A DNA stretch of 64,000 bases from Syntrophobacterales bacterium (GTDB lineage: Bacteria > Desulfobacterota > Desulfobaccia > Desulfobaccales > 0-14-0-80-60-11). The notes beneath the pieces are model-generated. The model did not search any database. It was not told the origin of the DNA and was given only the letters and a program-made list of their open reading frames with translations. A program made the position numbers and the translations under genes. The DNA lies in NCBI GenBank assembly GCA_023229795.1, contig JALNYP010000009.1, positions 13,124 through 77,123 of the forward strand. Direction: 5' to 3'. Shown here piece after piece: positions 14,476 to 23,086 of the stretch (position 1 is the first letter of the stretch; the number at the start of each line of letters is the position of its first letter).

Positions 14476-15732
14476 ATGTCCCTATCCCTTTCCACCCGAG
14501 CCCTGCTCATCCTGGCGTCGCTGAACCTCCTGGACTACATGGACCGGTACCTGGTAGCCTCTTTGGGCAGCCTGGTGAAGGCCGACCTGCATTTAAGCGA
14601 TGCGGCCTTCGGGTTCTTGGGGACCGCCTTTTTTCTGGTCTATTTTCTGACTTCGCCGGTATTCGGCCACCTGGGGGACCGCTGGGGCCGCCTGCGTCTC
14701 ATGGCTTGGGGGGCGGCGCTGTGGAGCCTGGCCACCAGCCTGACCTTCTGGGTGCCTTCCTATCTCTTCCTGGTGGCGGCCCGGGGACTGGTGGGGGTGG
14801 GAGAAGCCTCCTTCGGCACCCTGGCGCCGGCGTACCTGTCCGACATCCTGCCCCTGGGGCGCCGGGCCCGGGCCCTGGGCCTGTTCTACCTGGCCCTGCC
14901 GATAGGCTCCGCGTTGGCCTACCTGGTGGGGGGGCTGGTGGGCAGCCATTGGGGCTGGCGGCCGGCCTTTCTCTTGGCGGGCCTGCCGGGTCTGGCCATG
15001 GCCGGGTTGATCTACCGCCTCAGCGAGGTCCGGGCCAAGACTCCAACTAAGGTGCAGCCGGCGCCGCCGGTGACGCGGTCACCCCTGGCCACGTACTGGC
15101 GGCTGTTTAAGATTCCCACCATGTGGCGGGTCAACCTGGGTTACGGCATGGTGACCTTTGCCTTGGGCGGCCTGGCTTTCTGGATGCCCCACTACCTGGA
15201 AGTTTCCAAAGGGCTCAGCCTGTCCCAGGCCAACCTGCTGCTGTTCGGCTCGGTGACGGTGGCCGGGGGCCTGGGGACCCTGACCGGGGGGATTCTGGGA
15301 GACCGCCTACTCCGCTACACCCTGGGGGCGCCCTTGTGGGTCAGCGCGGTGGGAGTGGTCCTGGCCCTGCCCCTGGCGGCCCTGGCCATTTTCTCCGGCA
15401 ACCCCGCGCTCTATGTCCCGGGCCTGGCCGGGGCCATCTTCTTCCTGTTCCTTAACCCGGGAGTGCTCACTGCGGTAGTGGTAAGCATTGCCGGCCCCTA
15501 CCGCCGGGCCCAGGCCGTGGCCCTGAACATCGTGGTCATTCACCTGGTGGGGGACGTGCCTTCGCCCTTTCTCATCGGCTGGATTTCGGACCTTTACAGT
15601 CTCAAGCTGGGGGTCTCCCTCACCCTGGCGGCCCTGGCCGCCGGCGCGGTGTTGATCTTCCTGGCGCTGCCCCACCTGGCGGCTGATCTGGCCGCGGCCG
15701 GAGAGATCGAGCCCCAGGAAGAAAAGGTTTAG
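14476..15732 (+). CDS. MFS transporter, spinster-like
   Basis: 418 aa, strongly hydrophobic with about 12 predicted membrane helices. LNLLDYMDRYLVAS in helix 1 and GHLGDRWGRLRLMAWG between helices 2 and 3 are major facilitator signatures; LDYMDRY and WSLAT resemble the spinster-like subgroup (lipid or organic-acid efflux in other organisms). Substrate is unknown. GC-rich and codon-typical, it resumes the normal composition after the AT-rich island. No clear Shine-Dalgarno precedes ATG 14476. A small hydrophilic loop divides the two six-helix halves near residue 190-205. Confidence 0.88.
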   Translation: MSLSLSTRALLILASLNLLDYMDRYLVASLGSLVKADLHLSDAAFGFLGTAFFLVYFLTSPVFGHLGDRWGRLRLMAWGAALWSLATSLTFWVPSYLFLVAARGLVGVGEASFGTLAPAYLSDILPLGRRARALGLFYLALPIGSALAYLVGGLVGSHWGWRPAFLLAGLPGLAMAGLIYRLSEVRAKTPTKVQPAPPVTRSPLATYWRLFKIPTMWRVNLGYGMVTFALGGLAFWMPHYLEVSKGLSLSQANLLLFGSVTVAGGLGTLTGGILGDRLLRYTLGAPLWVSAVGVVLALPLAALAIFSGNPALYVPGLAGAIFFLFLNPGVLTAVVVSIAGPYRRAQAVALNIVVIHLVGDVPSPFLIGWISDLYSLKLGVSLTLAALAAGAVLIFLALPHLAADLAAAGEIEPQEEKV

Positions 15733-15930
15733 GTCCAAGGAAGTTCGCTAAAGCTGCCTATAGTGGGTCACCCCGCTCTCATTTGAATGTCGCGGTAAAA
15801 ATGCCCGAAGAAATTTATCCGGCCTAACCGCCGATTACTATAAGATAGAAAAGATATATTAATACAGTCACTTAAAGTATAGGCGCCAGGGTCGGTAGGC
15901 CTGCGCTAGGGCACCGGCACCATTTTACCA

Positions 15931-15959
15931 TTGACGGGAAAGGATCAGATTGTTATAAA
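15931..15959 (+). promoter_or_regulatory. promoter of the initiator tRNA gene
   Basis: -35 TTGACG (15931-15936), 17-nt spacer, -10 TATAAA (15954-15959); the tRNA begins 22 nt after the -10. The preceding 15733-15930 holds no other recognisable feature. Confidence 0.75.
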
Positions 15960-15980
15960 TATAGATGCGATCGTCAATGA

Positions 15981-16057
<77 letters not shown>

Positions 16058-16063
16058 CTTTAA

Positions 16064-16103
16064 TCAAGGGGTTAGCTGAAAAGCTAACCCCTTGAGCTTT
16101 TTC
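16064..16103 (+). terminator. rho-independent terminator after tRNA-fMet
   Basis: Perfect 14-bp stem TCAAGGGGTTAGCT / AGCTAACCCCTTGA with loop GAAA, followed by GCTTTTT. Confidence 0.93.
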
Positions 16104-16176
16104 AGGCCCCACATATCCGCAGGGTTTATCCTCTTATATCAATTAATTACCTATATTGGCCTCATAATCAGCGGCA

Positions 16177-17487
16177 TTATTCCGAAGGCAAAATGTCGGC
16201 ATAGATCTCCACTGCATGTTTCACTGTTACCCGCATCCCGGCCTGGGACAGCATGTCGGTGATTTGCAGCATGCAGGCTGGGCAGCCCGTTGCCACCAGG
16301 CGCGCCCGGGATTTGGCGATGTTGTCCCGTTTGCGTTGGCCGATGGCCACCGAGGTCTCATAGTGCTGAAGATTGAAACTGCCGCCGCAGCCGCAACACC
16401 AATCGGACTCGGGCATCTCCGTCAGGACATAGCCGGGATTGGCCTGAATGAGAGCCCGGGGCTGGGCCGCCACCCCCAGGGATTTTTTCAGGTGGCAGGG
16501 GTCGTGATAGGTGACCGTGATTCTCCCGTCCTCAGGACCTGAGACCGCAGGCGTGACCCCCACCTTATCCACCAAAAACTGGCTGATATCGAGGGTCCGG
16601 GCCGCCAGGGCGGCGGCCCGTTGCTGTTCTTCCGGAGCGGCATCCTGCATCATGAGCGGCCAGAGCTTTTTGATGGTGGAACTGCAGGTGGCGCAGGCCG
16701 TGACCAGATAGTCATAGGGCGCGGCGGGATCATCCAGAAGTTTCAGGTTGAGGCGCACCAGTTCCTGGAAGGTTTGGGTGTCGCCGCTGGACAGCGCCGG
16801 GATGCCGCAGCAGCCCTGGCCGGCGGGGAGATAGACGCCGACGCCGTGGTGGTCCAAGGCCTTAAGCGTGGCCTCGCCCACTTGGGGAAAGATCTTGTCG
16901 ATGAGACAGCCCACGAAGAAGGCCACCTTGAGATTTGAGGCTCCGGGGGCCGTGTCCAGCCGGGGGACCTGAAGGTGCCAGGGCACGGGGGCCAGGGGTC
17001 TAAAGTGGCGATTGGCCAGGAGCGGCGACATGAAGCGGGCGCATGAGGACCCCAGGAGGTCGTCCACCGGTCGGATGAAAATCCCCTGGAATTTGGCGCC
17101 CCAGGCCAGGATGCGGTTAAACCAGTCCGGCTTGCTGAGCAGGCCCCCGAAAATGGCTTTCTTCAGGGGGGAGAGCCCCATGTAGCCGGCCAGGATGGCC
17201 CGGGCCTGGATAAAGATATCCAGAACTTTGACGCCGCTGGGACAGTTGGCGGCACAGGAGCCACACAACAGGCAGCGGTTCAGATGGTCCTGGACCCCCT
17301 GGGGGTTTTTGAGGATTTCCTGGGCCAGGCCGTCCAGAAGGGCCAGCTTGCCCCGGGCTACGTCGGCCTCCCGTCCGGTTTCGGCAAACAAGGGGCAGAC
17401 CGCCTGGCACAGGCCGCAACGCATGCAGGTGACCAGTTGGTCTTCCAACTGCTTCATGAGACGGGCCAGCTCATTGAGGCTGGACAT
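16177..17487 (-). CDS. glcF: glycolate oxidase iron-sulfur subunit (GlcF/LldE-type)
   Basis: 436 aa. Two 4Fe-4S motifs lie in the N-terminal part (CMRCGLCQAVCP at 21-32 and CLLCGSCAANCP at 72-83). Two CCG domains follow, with CGIPALSSG and WCCGCGGSFNLQHYE, as in GlcF and heterodisulfide reductase subunit B/D-like proteins. The subunit accepts electrons from the FAD subunit oxidising glycolate or D-lactate and delivers them to the quinone pool or Hdr-type partners. Directly upstream (minus strand) only a C-terminal remnant of a GlcD-like gene remains, 2 nt away. Confidence 0.9.
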   Translation of the reverse strand: MSSLNELARLMKQLEDQLVTCMRCGLCQAVCPLFAETGREADVARGKLALLDGLAQEILKNPQGVQDHLNRCLLCGSCAANCPSGVKVLDIFIQARAILAGYMGLSPLKKAIFGGLLSKPDWFNRILAWGAKFQGIFIRPVDDLLGSSCARFMSPLLANRHFRPLAPVPWHLQVPRLDTAPGASNLKVAFFVGCLIDKIFPQVGEATLKALDHHGVGVYLPAGQGCCGIPALSSGDTQTFQELVRLNLKLLDDPAAPYDYLVTACATCSSTIKKLWPLMMQDAAPEEQQRAAALAARTLDISQFLVDKVGVTPAVSGPEDGRITVTYHDPCHLKKSLGVAAQPRALIQANPGYVLTEMPESDWCCGCGGSFNLQHYETSVAIGQRKRDNIAKSRARLVATGCPACMLQITDMLSQAGMRVTVKHAVEIYADILPSE

Positions 17488-17489
17488 GG

Positions 17490-17690
17490 CTAGGTTCCTA
17501 TTCCCTTCCCGGGGTTGAGGATGTTCTTGGGGTCCAGGGCCGCTTTAAAGAAGACGTCCACCGCGGCCTCCACCGGCGCCAGGCTTAAAACTAGGGGGCC
17601 ACAGACCGACTGAATCTCTTTAAGGATAAGGCCGAGGCTGTCCAGGCGGTGATCGCCGAGATCACCGAAATGAATCTTACCATAAAACAA
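17490..17690 (-). pseudogene. glcD-like FAD-linked oxidase, C-terminal remnant
   Basis: The reading frame ends FFKAALDPKNILNPGKGIG, the hallmark C-terminus of GlcD/D-lactate dehydrogenase FAD_oxidase_C domains, preceded by GDLGDHRLDSLGLILKEIQ. Only about 65 residues are recognisable against some 460 in the family. Upstream the frame stays open to about 17861 but is low-complexity and does not resemble GlcD. The stop lies 2 nt from glcF, so the operon glcD-glcF seems to have lost most of glcD where the pab promoter now lies. Assignment rests on the terminal motif. Confidence 0.55.
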
Positions 17691-17817
17691 GGGGGCAAAT
17701 CCATGGCCGCCTCTGGCTGGGATGGCCAGGACGAGGCCAAGTCCATCGCCGTGACCCCCGCGGCCACCGGCATGGTTTGGTTTTGGTTGCGGAGACCAGG
17801 CAGGGACGAGAAAATCA

Positions 17818-17846
17818 TTGACACCCTCTCCAGATCGAAATATATA
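17818..17846 (+). promoter_or_regulatory. sigma-70 promoter of the pab operon
   Basis: TTGACA (17818-17823), 17-nt spacer, TATATA (17841-17846); predicted start about 17853. Confidence 0.8.
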
Positions 17847-17868
17847 AACGATAGAGTTATGTCAGGCT

Positions 17869-17906
17869 GGAGCCACCCAGACTCATCCGGGCGGCTTTTT
17901 TTATTT
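17869..17906 (+). terminator. terminator-like hairpin in the pabA leader
   Basis: GGAGCC-A-CCC and GGG-C-GGCT form a stem with one internal mismatch, followed by TTTTTTTATTTT. It lies between the pab promoter and pabA with no plus-strand gene before it, so it would terminate the pab leader itself and may be an attenuator. Confidence 0.6.
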
Positions 17907-17919
17907 TGGGGGGCGGTTG

Positions 17920-18510
17920 ATGCGGCTGGTGATGATCGACAATTACGACTCCTTTACCTATAACCTGGTGCAGCTCTTCTATGAGTTTGAGCTGGAAGTC
18001 CTGGTTTATCGCCATGACGAGATTGATCTTCAGGGAATGGCGGAGCTCAAACCCGACTGCCTCTGCATCTCGCCGGGCCCCAAGGCCCCGGACCAGGCGG
18101 GCATCAGCAAGGCGGCCATCGCGCATTTCTACCCGCATATGCCTATCCTGGGGGTGTGCCTGGGACACCAGGCCCTCAATGAGGTTTTTGGCGGGACCAC
18201 CATCAAGGCCCCCGTTCCGGTACACGGCAAGCGCCAGCCGGTGTTTCATGAGGGCCGGGGCCTCTTCCGGGGTCTGCCGTCGCCGTTTATGGCCGCACGC
18301 TACCATTCCCTCATGGCCGTGCCCAACTCTCCGGAACTGGAGGTCACGGCCCGGACTGCGGATGGGGTCATCATGGGCTTGCAACACCGGCATTTTCCCC
18401 TGCACGGGGTCCAGTTCCACCCGGAATCCTTTCTTACCAGTCACGGCCACGCCCTGGCGGCGAATTTTTTGGAATTGGGGAAGGTATGGGGGAGGAGATG
18501 CAAGTTTTAG
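17920..18510 (+). CDS. pabA: aminodeoxychorismate/anthranilate synthase component II (glutamine amidotransferase)
   Basis: 196 aa. MRLVMIDNYDSFTYNLVQ is the standard TrpG/PabA N-terminus; the catalytic Cys is in ILGVCLGHQAL (about residue 80), and His/Glu are in HGVQFHPESFL. It hydrolyses glutamine and delivers ammonia to component I. Named pabA because the partner downstream is PabB and pabC follows. In many bacteria one such subunit also serves TrpE, so a dual role is possible. Start ATG 17920 has GGGGGGCGG upstream. The C-terminal tail after FLELGKVWG is short. Confidence 0.9.
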   Translation: MRLVMIDNYDSFTYNLVQLFYEFELEVLVYRHDEIDLQGMAELKPDCLCISPGPKAPDQAGISKAAIAHFYPHMPILGVCLGHQALNEVFGGTTIKAPVPVHGKRQPVFHEGRGLFRGLPSPFMAARYHSLMAVPNSPELEVTARTADGVIMGLQHRHFPLHGVQFHPESFLTSHGHALAANFLELGKVWGRRCKF

Positions 18511-18562
18511 CTGGCGCGTGCTTTCGCCTGCGGCTACCAAGAAAAGTACCGAGGTTAGGACT

Positions 18563-18579
18563 GGTGCGTCCTACGCACC
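18563..18579. repeat. GGTGCGTCCTACGCACC palindrome
   Basis: Identical to the element at 1688-1704; here it is between pabA and pabB. Confidence 0.75.
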
Positions 18580-18614
18580 GTTAATCCAAAAAATTCTCTG
18601 CCCATAGGGATTGC

Positions 18615-20003
18615 ATGGTTGGCCGGATAGTGGAGTTAGAGATCAAGCCATACGAGCCGCCGCCGGGTATAAGTGACCTGGCGGAGTTGTTCACCGCGGT
18701 GCGGCAGCGGCCGTATGCCATGTTGCTGCTGAGCGGCGGGGACCTGGACTGCGCCGGCTTTTCCGTCATGGGTTGGGACCCCTTCCTGGTCCTGACGGCC
18801 AGGGGGCGGCAGGTAACGGTGCAGCAGGACCGCGACACCCGGGTCTATGAGGCCAACCCCTTTGATGTCCTCGAAGATCTTTTGGGGGTCCTGGAATTGC
18901 CGGGGGAGGCGCCCCTGGCGCCCCTGGCCGCGGGCGGCCTGGGCTTCCTGACCTACGACCTGAAGAATCACCTGGAGCGTCTGCCTACCACCGCGGTGGA
19001 TGACCTGGGCCTGCCGGAAATGGTGTTCGCATTTCCCCGGCGGCTGGTGGTCCACGACCGCCGGGCCGGCTCTTTCCGGCAGGTCAATATCACCTATGAG
19101 GACCGGCAGGGCCGGCGGAGGGCCGCGGGCGAGCCCCTGAGGTGGCCGCCGGCCGTGCCCCTGGGGTCGTACCGGGTGGGGAGGGTGCAGAGCAATTTTA
19201 CCCGGGAGGCCTATCTTGAGGCCATTACCCGGATTCGGGAGTACATCCGCCAGGGCGACGTTTATCAGGTCAACCTGACCCAGCGCTTTTCTTTCCCCTT
19301 AACCGGGGAGCCGTATCACCTCTGCCAGCGGCTTTTCCAGATCAACCCGGCTCCCTTTTATGCCTTTCTTAATTGCGGCGACTTCCAGATACTCTCCACC
19401 TCCATGGAGCGTTTCCTGTATCGCCGGGGGGATTATCTCGAGACCCGGCCCATCAAGGGGACCCGGCCCCGGGGCGCCACCCCGGCCGCGGACGCGGAAT
19501 TGCGCCGGGAACTGGCTGAGAGTCCCAAGGACGACGCCGAACTCTCCATGATCGTAGACCTGCTGCGCAACGATCTGGGCAAGGTCTGCCGGCCCCGGAC
19601 GGTTAAGGTGGCCGAGCACAAGCGCCTGGAGGCCTACCAGAACGTCTACCACCTGGTGTCCATCGTCACCGGGCAGGCGCGCCCGGAATGCAGCGCGGTG
19701 GACATCCTCAAGGCCACCTTCCCGGGGGGCTCCATCACCGGCTGCCCCAAGATTCGGGCCATGGAGATCATCGACGAACTGGAGCCGCACGTGCGCCACG
19801 TTTACTGCGGGGCCATCGGCTACCTGGGGCTGCACCGCAACCTGGACCTGAACGTGGCCATCCGCACCGCCATCATCTCCCAGGGCCGGGGCCACTTCGC
19901 GGTGGGGGGCGGCATCGTTTATGATTCCCGGGAAGAAGATGAATACGAGGAGACCCTGCATAAGGGCCGGACGCTGTTTCGGCTGATCGAGGGGGATGTG
20001 TAA
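18615..20003 (+). CDS. pabB: aminodeoxychorismate synthase component I
   Basis: 462 aa. The C-terminal chorismate-binding domain has QGDVYQVNLTQRF, ETRPIKGTRPRG, SMIVDLLRNDLGKVC and ATFPGGSITGCPKIRAMEIID. The lysine in PIKG (about residue 281) is the PabB marker; TrpE has PIAG there, so 4-amino-4-deoxychorismate rather than anthranilate is the expected product. The N-terminal 180 residues match the TrpE/PabB N domain. It lies 104 bp after pabA with a GC-rich palindrome between them, and upstream of pabC. Confidence 0.92.
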   Translation: MVGRIVELEIKPYEPPPGISDLAELFTAVRQRPYAMLLLSGGDLDCAGFSVMGWDPFLVLTARGRQVTVQQDRDTRVYEANPFDVLEDLLGVLELPGEAPLAPLAAGGLGFLTYDLKNHLERLPTTAVDDLGLPEMVFAFPRRLVVHDRRAGSFRQVNITYEDRQGRRRAAGEPLRWPPAVPLGSYRVGRVQSNFTREAYLEAITRIREYIRQGDVYQVNLTQRFSFPLTGEPYHLCQRLFQINPAPFYAFLNCGDFQILSTSMERFLYRRGDYLETRPIKGTRPRGATPAADAELRRELAESPKDDAELSMIVDLLRNDLGKVCRPRTVKVAEHKRLEAYQNVYHLVSIVTGQARPECSAVDILKATFPGGSITGCPKIRAMEIIDELEPHVRHVYCGAIGYLGLHRNLDLNVAIRTAIISQGRGHFAVGGGIVYDSREEDEYEETLHKGRTLFRLIEGDV

Positions 20004-20009
20004 AGAGGG

Positions 20010-20046
20010 GAGAAAAGGGAAAAAGGGAAAAAGGCGAAAAGGGGAA
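20010..20046. repeat. purine tandem repeat and repeat-rich pabB-pabC spacer
   Basis: Units gggaaaaa, gggaaaaa, ggcgaaaa follow the pabB stop with an 8-nt period. The rest of the 290-bp spacer to pabC holds fragments of dispersed repeats (caccggcgtctcgcctgtg at about 20159, gggcgggcacggaggcccgccccacc at 20197-20222) and no visible gene. Confidence 0.6.
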
Positions 20047-20294
20047 ATGCTTATCCTCTCCTGGCCAGGTTTTCGGCTGGGGCCGGTTCTTAAGCCAAAG
20101 TCATAGGGCGGCCTGTGGCCACCGGGGAGCGGCGGGCCCGGCGCGTTATTTTGGTAGCACCGGCGTCTCGCCTGTGTAAGTATAGGCTTGGCCTAACCGG
20201 GCGGGCACGGAGGCCCGCCCCACCAAGTTATGCCGGTGGGGCGGCCGTCTCCGGACGCCCTCAGAGTAGTTAAATTTTGGTTTAGGGATCTCAA

Positions 20295-21146
20295 ATGATG
20301 GAGCAGCCCCCATGCGTCTGGCTCAATGATGACCTGCTGCCCCTAGCCCAGGCCCGGGTGTCGGTGAACGACCGGGGGTTTCAGTATGGGGACGGTCTGT
20401 TTGAGACCCTCAAGGCCGAGGGCGGGCGGGTGCAGTTCTTGAAAGAGCACCTGGAGCGCCTGGAGGCCTCGGCCCGGGCCTTTCGCCTGCCGTTCCCCGC
20501 GGGGCTGCCCTGGAAGGCGCACCTGGAGCGGTTACTGGCCGCCAACGGCTTGACCCGCGGCCCGGCCCGGATAAAAATCCTCCTGACCCGGGGCGAGGCC
20601 CCTGGCCTGGGCCTGCCGGAGGGCTCCCCTTCCACCCTGGTCATTTGGGCCTTTCCTTATGCGCCGCCCGCGCCCCAGGAATACGCCGCAGGCTGGCCGG
20701 TGGCGGTTTTTCCCGAAGGCCGTTCCATTTTTGTGGGGCGCCACAAGAGCCTTAATTATCTCTTTTATCTGGCGGCCCGGCAGTACGCCCTGGACCACGG
20801 GGCCAGGGAGGCCCTCATCCTGGAGGCCGACGGCCTGGTCTCGGAGGGGGCCGCCACCAGCCTGGTCTATGTGCGGCGGGGGCGATATTATACGCCCGAG
20901 TCCGCCAGCGCCCTGCCCGGGGTGACTGTGGCCGTGCTCCGCCGGGGTCTGGCCGCGCAAGGACAGAGCCTGGAGGCCCGGCCCACCTCCGTAGACCAGC
21001 TACGGGAGGCCGACGGCCTCTGGCTGGCCAACTCCCTGATGGGCCTGATGCCGGTGGCCGCGGTCGATGAGCAAGCAATTCCTCTCTCTGAAAAGTCCGC
21101 TTTCCTCCAGGAAGTCCTCCGGGCCGAGGCCCGGAGAGAAGGGTAG
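20295..21146 (+). CDS. pabC: aminodeoxychorismate lyase (class IV PLP aminotransferase family)
   Basis: 283 aa, with Shine-Dalgarno aggga 6 nt upstream of ATG 20295. Family features: VSVNDRGFQYGDGLFETLKAEGG, the PLP-lysine region GRHKSLNYLFYLAARQYAL, EALILEADGLVSEGAATSLVYV, and SALPGVTVAVL. Class IV enzymes include branched-chain and D-amino acid aminotransferases, but position after pabA-pabB supports PabC, which releases pyruvate from aminodeoxychorismate to give p-aminobenzoate for folate. Confidence 0.88.
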   Translation: MMEQPPCVWLNDDLLPLAQARVSVNDRGFQYGDGLFETLKAEGGRVQFLKEHLERLEASARAFRLPFPAGLPWKAHLERLLAANGLTRGPARIKILLTRGEAPGLGLPEGSPSTLVIWAFPYAPPAPQEYAAGWPVAVFPEGRSIFVGRHKSLNYLFYLAARQYALDHGAREALILEADGLVSEGAATSLVYVRRGRYYTPESASALPGVTVAVLRRGLAAQGQSLEARPTSVDQLREADGLWLANSLMGLMPVAAVDEQAIPLSEKSAFLQEVLRAEARREG

Positions 21147-21232
21147 CTTGGCGAATCTTGAAGGCGGCCAGAGACGGCCGCCCCACCAACTATTTTAGTT
21201 GGGCGGCCTCCGGGCCCGTCGCGGCTACCTCT

Positions 21233-21649
21233 TTAATCTTCCTCCAAAGCCCGGCGTAGCTGTGCCGCGGTGTTGTCCATTTCCCCCGGCTGATAGTTCC
21301 CCTGAGGGAACAATTTCAGGCCGTCGCCGAGATAGCGGGGAATGACGTGGACGTGGGCGTGGAAGACTTCCTGGCCCGCGGCTTCGAAATTATTCATACC
21401 GATATTGAAGCCCTGGGCCTTGAGGCCCAGTTGTACGGACCGGGCGACGCGCCGGCACACCTGGCCCATTTCCTTCCAGAGCTCGTCGGGAAGTTCCAGC
21501 AGATTGGGATAATGGACCTTGGGAATGACCAGGGTATGGCCGTAGTGCACCGGGGCGATATCCAGGAAGGCCAGAACCGTGGGCGTTTCCAGAACCCGCG
21601 CCGCGGGCAGCTTCCCGGCGGCTATGCGGCAAAAAATGCAGTCGTGCAT
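21233..21649 (-). CDS. HIT family protein (histidine triad hydrolase)
   Basis: 138 aa from ATG 21649. CIFCRIAAGKLPA at the N-terminus supplies a CxxC zinc site typical of HinT/FHIT-like proteins; FLDIAPVHYGHTLVIPKVHY and the triad HAHVHVIPR complete the fold. HIT hydrolases cleave nucleoside phosphoramidates or dinucleoside polyphosphates; substrate unknown here. The frame is open upstream to 21865 but carries no family sequence, so the internal ATG is used. Minus strand, convergent with pabC. Confidence 0.9.
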   Translation of the reverse strand: MHDCIFCRIAAGKLPAARVLETPTVLAFLDIAPVHYGHTLVIPKVHYPNLLELPDELWKEMGQVCRRVARSVQLGLKAQGFNIGMNNFEAAGQEVFHAHVHVIPRYLGDGLKLFPQGNYQPGEMDNTAAQLRRALEED

Positions 21650-21690
21650 CAGCAGTTTCCTTTCATACAGAGTTAGTTCAAAGGCGCCAG

Positions 21691-21710
21691 CCCAGGCGAG
21701 ACGCCTGGGC
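21691..21710. repeat. CCCAGGCGAGACGCCTGGGC palindrome
   Basis: REP-like element with arms cccaggcg / cgcctggg around a 3-nt loop, identical to the copy at 27396-27415 and close to 60992-61010. Confidence 0.8.
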
Positions 21711-21743
21711 CACGATTTTTTTAGTAAGGAGCCAGGGGAAAAT

Positions 21744-22406
21744 CTAGCGGGTTTTTCGGGCCTGCCGCCGCAGTTCCATCCCCAGCCGCACCAGGGCCGC
21801 TTCCAGGTCGGCTGGATCGAAGTCCGGCACCGGGTGGGCCTGCCAGGCCCGGGCCAGGGCCTCAAGGGCCGCCTCGGGGCTGAGGCCTGGAGGCCACAGG
21901 CCCAGGTGCGCGCCGGCCTCCTGGGCCAGGAAACTCAGGGGCGGGGTGGCCAGGGTCCAGATGCCTCGCAATTCCCGGAGGAAGATATTGACCGTAGCCG
22001 GGCCGATTCCCGCGCCGAGGGCGCGCAGGCGGGCTTCCAGATCATCATAACTTTCGGAGAGTTCGTGCAGCCTCTCAAGCGACCCCTGATAGCGCGCCGT
22101 CAGGGTTCCCATGACGTTCAGGAGCTTGGTGGCGGTCTTGAAATCATAGCGGGCGTAGCCGCCTTCATCCAGCAGGGCCACCAGGTTGTCCCACCCCTGG
22201 GCCAGGATGGCCTCCGGGGTGTAGATCCGCCGGGCCGCAAAGACCCGGTAGGTGCGGGCGGCCAGTTGTCCGGAGATGCGGGCCCCGTAGAGGATGGCCG
22301 CCAGGAACCAGCGCTGCCGGGCCTCAGGGCCAGAGCGCAGGTCGATCCCCAGCTCGGCTGCAAAACGGCCCGAGTAGCGGGTCAGAATATCGACGATCAC
22401 CGGCAT
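21744..22406 (-). CDS. HhH-GPD-like DNA-repair protein
   Basis: 220 aa, with a good Shine-Dalgarno (gaggaga). A helix-hairpin-helix segment LRALGAGIGPATVNIFLREL (about 127-146) and the all-helical context resemble the endonuclease III/AlkA fold. Preceding LLNVMGTLTARYQGSLERLHEL also fits. The C-terminal iron-sulfur cysteines of EndoIII are absent, and the usual catalytic Lys is not evident, so it may bind DNA without classical glycosylase activity or belong to a divergent subfamily. Neighbours give no further clue. Confidence 0.6.
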   Translation of the reverse strand: MPVIVDILTRYSGRFAAELGIDLRSGPEARQRWFLAAILYGARISGQLAARTYRVFAARRIYTPEAILAQGWDNLVALLDEGGYARYDFKTATKLLNVMGTLTARYQGSLERLHELSESYDDLEARLRALGAGIGPATVNIFLRELRGIWTLATPPLSFLAQEAGAHLGLWPPGLSPEAALEALARAWQAHPVPDFDPADLEAALVRLGMELRRQARKTR

Positions 22407-22610
22407 GGCTTTCTCGTCTCCTCTGGTCCCGGCCCCGAGCCTTCCGATAAAGAAAAAAGCATTCCTAAAACTTCAGCCAGAGCCGGGAATGATGGCGCTT
22501 TCCAGGAAAATCCTCCCCACCTTCTTGAAGTTAGTTGTCATTATAGTCAAATAATAGTATTTATGACGACACTTAACCATAGTTCTGCAAGCATCAGGGG
22601 AGGTCGAGGC

Positions 22611-23045
22611 ATGTGCCTGAACCTGCGCCGCTTCTGCGTCTGTGGCCGCAACTCCACTTATCTGAGCTGCCGGGATAATCTCCTGCCCGGGGAGATTCTG
22701 CTTAATCTTTTTTGCCCCGAGTGCCGACCAGATAGTACCGAGGAGGACACCATGCTTCAGGACTGCGGATGGGTCCTGGAGTATGACGTGGAGCGGGCCC
22801 AGGCCTATTTTGACCTCAAGTCCATGCAGGTCAGGGCCACTCCCGGGTTTATCTTCGATGCCGGCTATCTGAGCTGGCAGGGATTGGCCCCGGGCGACCA
22901 GGAAATCAACACCCGGCTGCATCAGCGCCTGGCACCCCTCATCAAGCAGGACCTCGCCCTCTATCTCCAGTCGCTGCGCGCCGAGTGGGTAGCGCATGTG
23001 GCCCAACTCAAGGCCGCAGGCTGGCGCAAGGCTCAGGCGACCTGA
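22611..23045 (+). CDS. conserved-looking hypothetical protein with N-terminal zinc-ribbon-like cysteines
   Basis: 144 aa from ATG 22611, preceded by ggggagg. The first 35 residues hold CVCG, SCRD and CPEC, five cysteines spaced like a zinc-binding ribbon. The rest is soluble and partly helical, with many Leu/Gln (RLHQRLAPLIKQDLALYLQSLRAEWVAHVAQL). Not recognised as a named family. It is 41 nt upstream of an exported protein gene and could be co-transcribed with it. No signal peptide. Confidence 0.65.
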   Translation: MCLNLRRFCVCGRNSTYLSCRDNLLPGEILLNLFCPECRPDSTEEDTMLQDCGWVLEYDVERAQAYFDLKSMQVRATPGFIFDAGYLSWQGLAPGDQEINTRLHQRLAPLIKQDLALYLQSLRAEWVAHVAQLKAAGWRKAQAT

Positions 23046-23086
23046 GCCTTGCTGGTCAACAAATCCGAACCTCAAGGAGGCCCTTC

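Noticed and set aside
18615..20003. Anthranilate synthase TrpE
   Set aside because: The active-site motif is PIKG (PabB) rather than PIAG (TrpE), and pabC follows.
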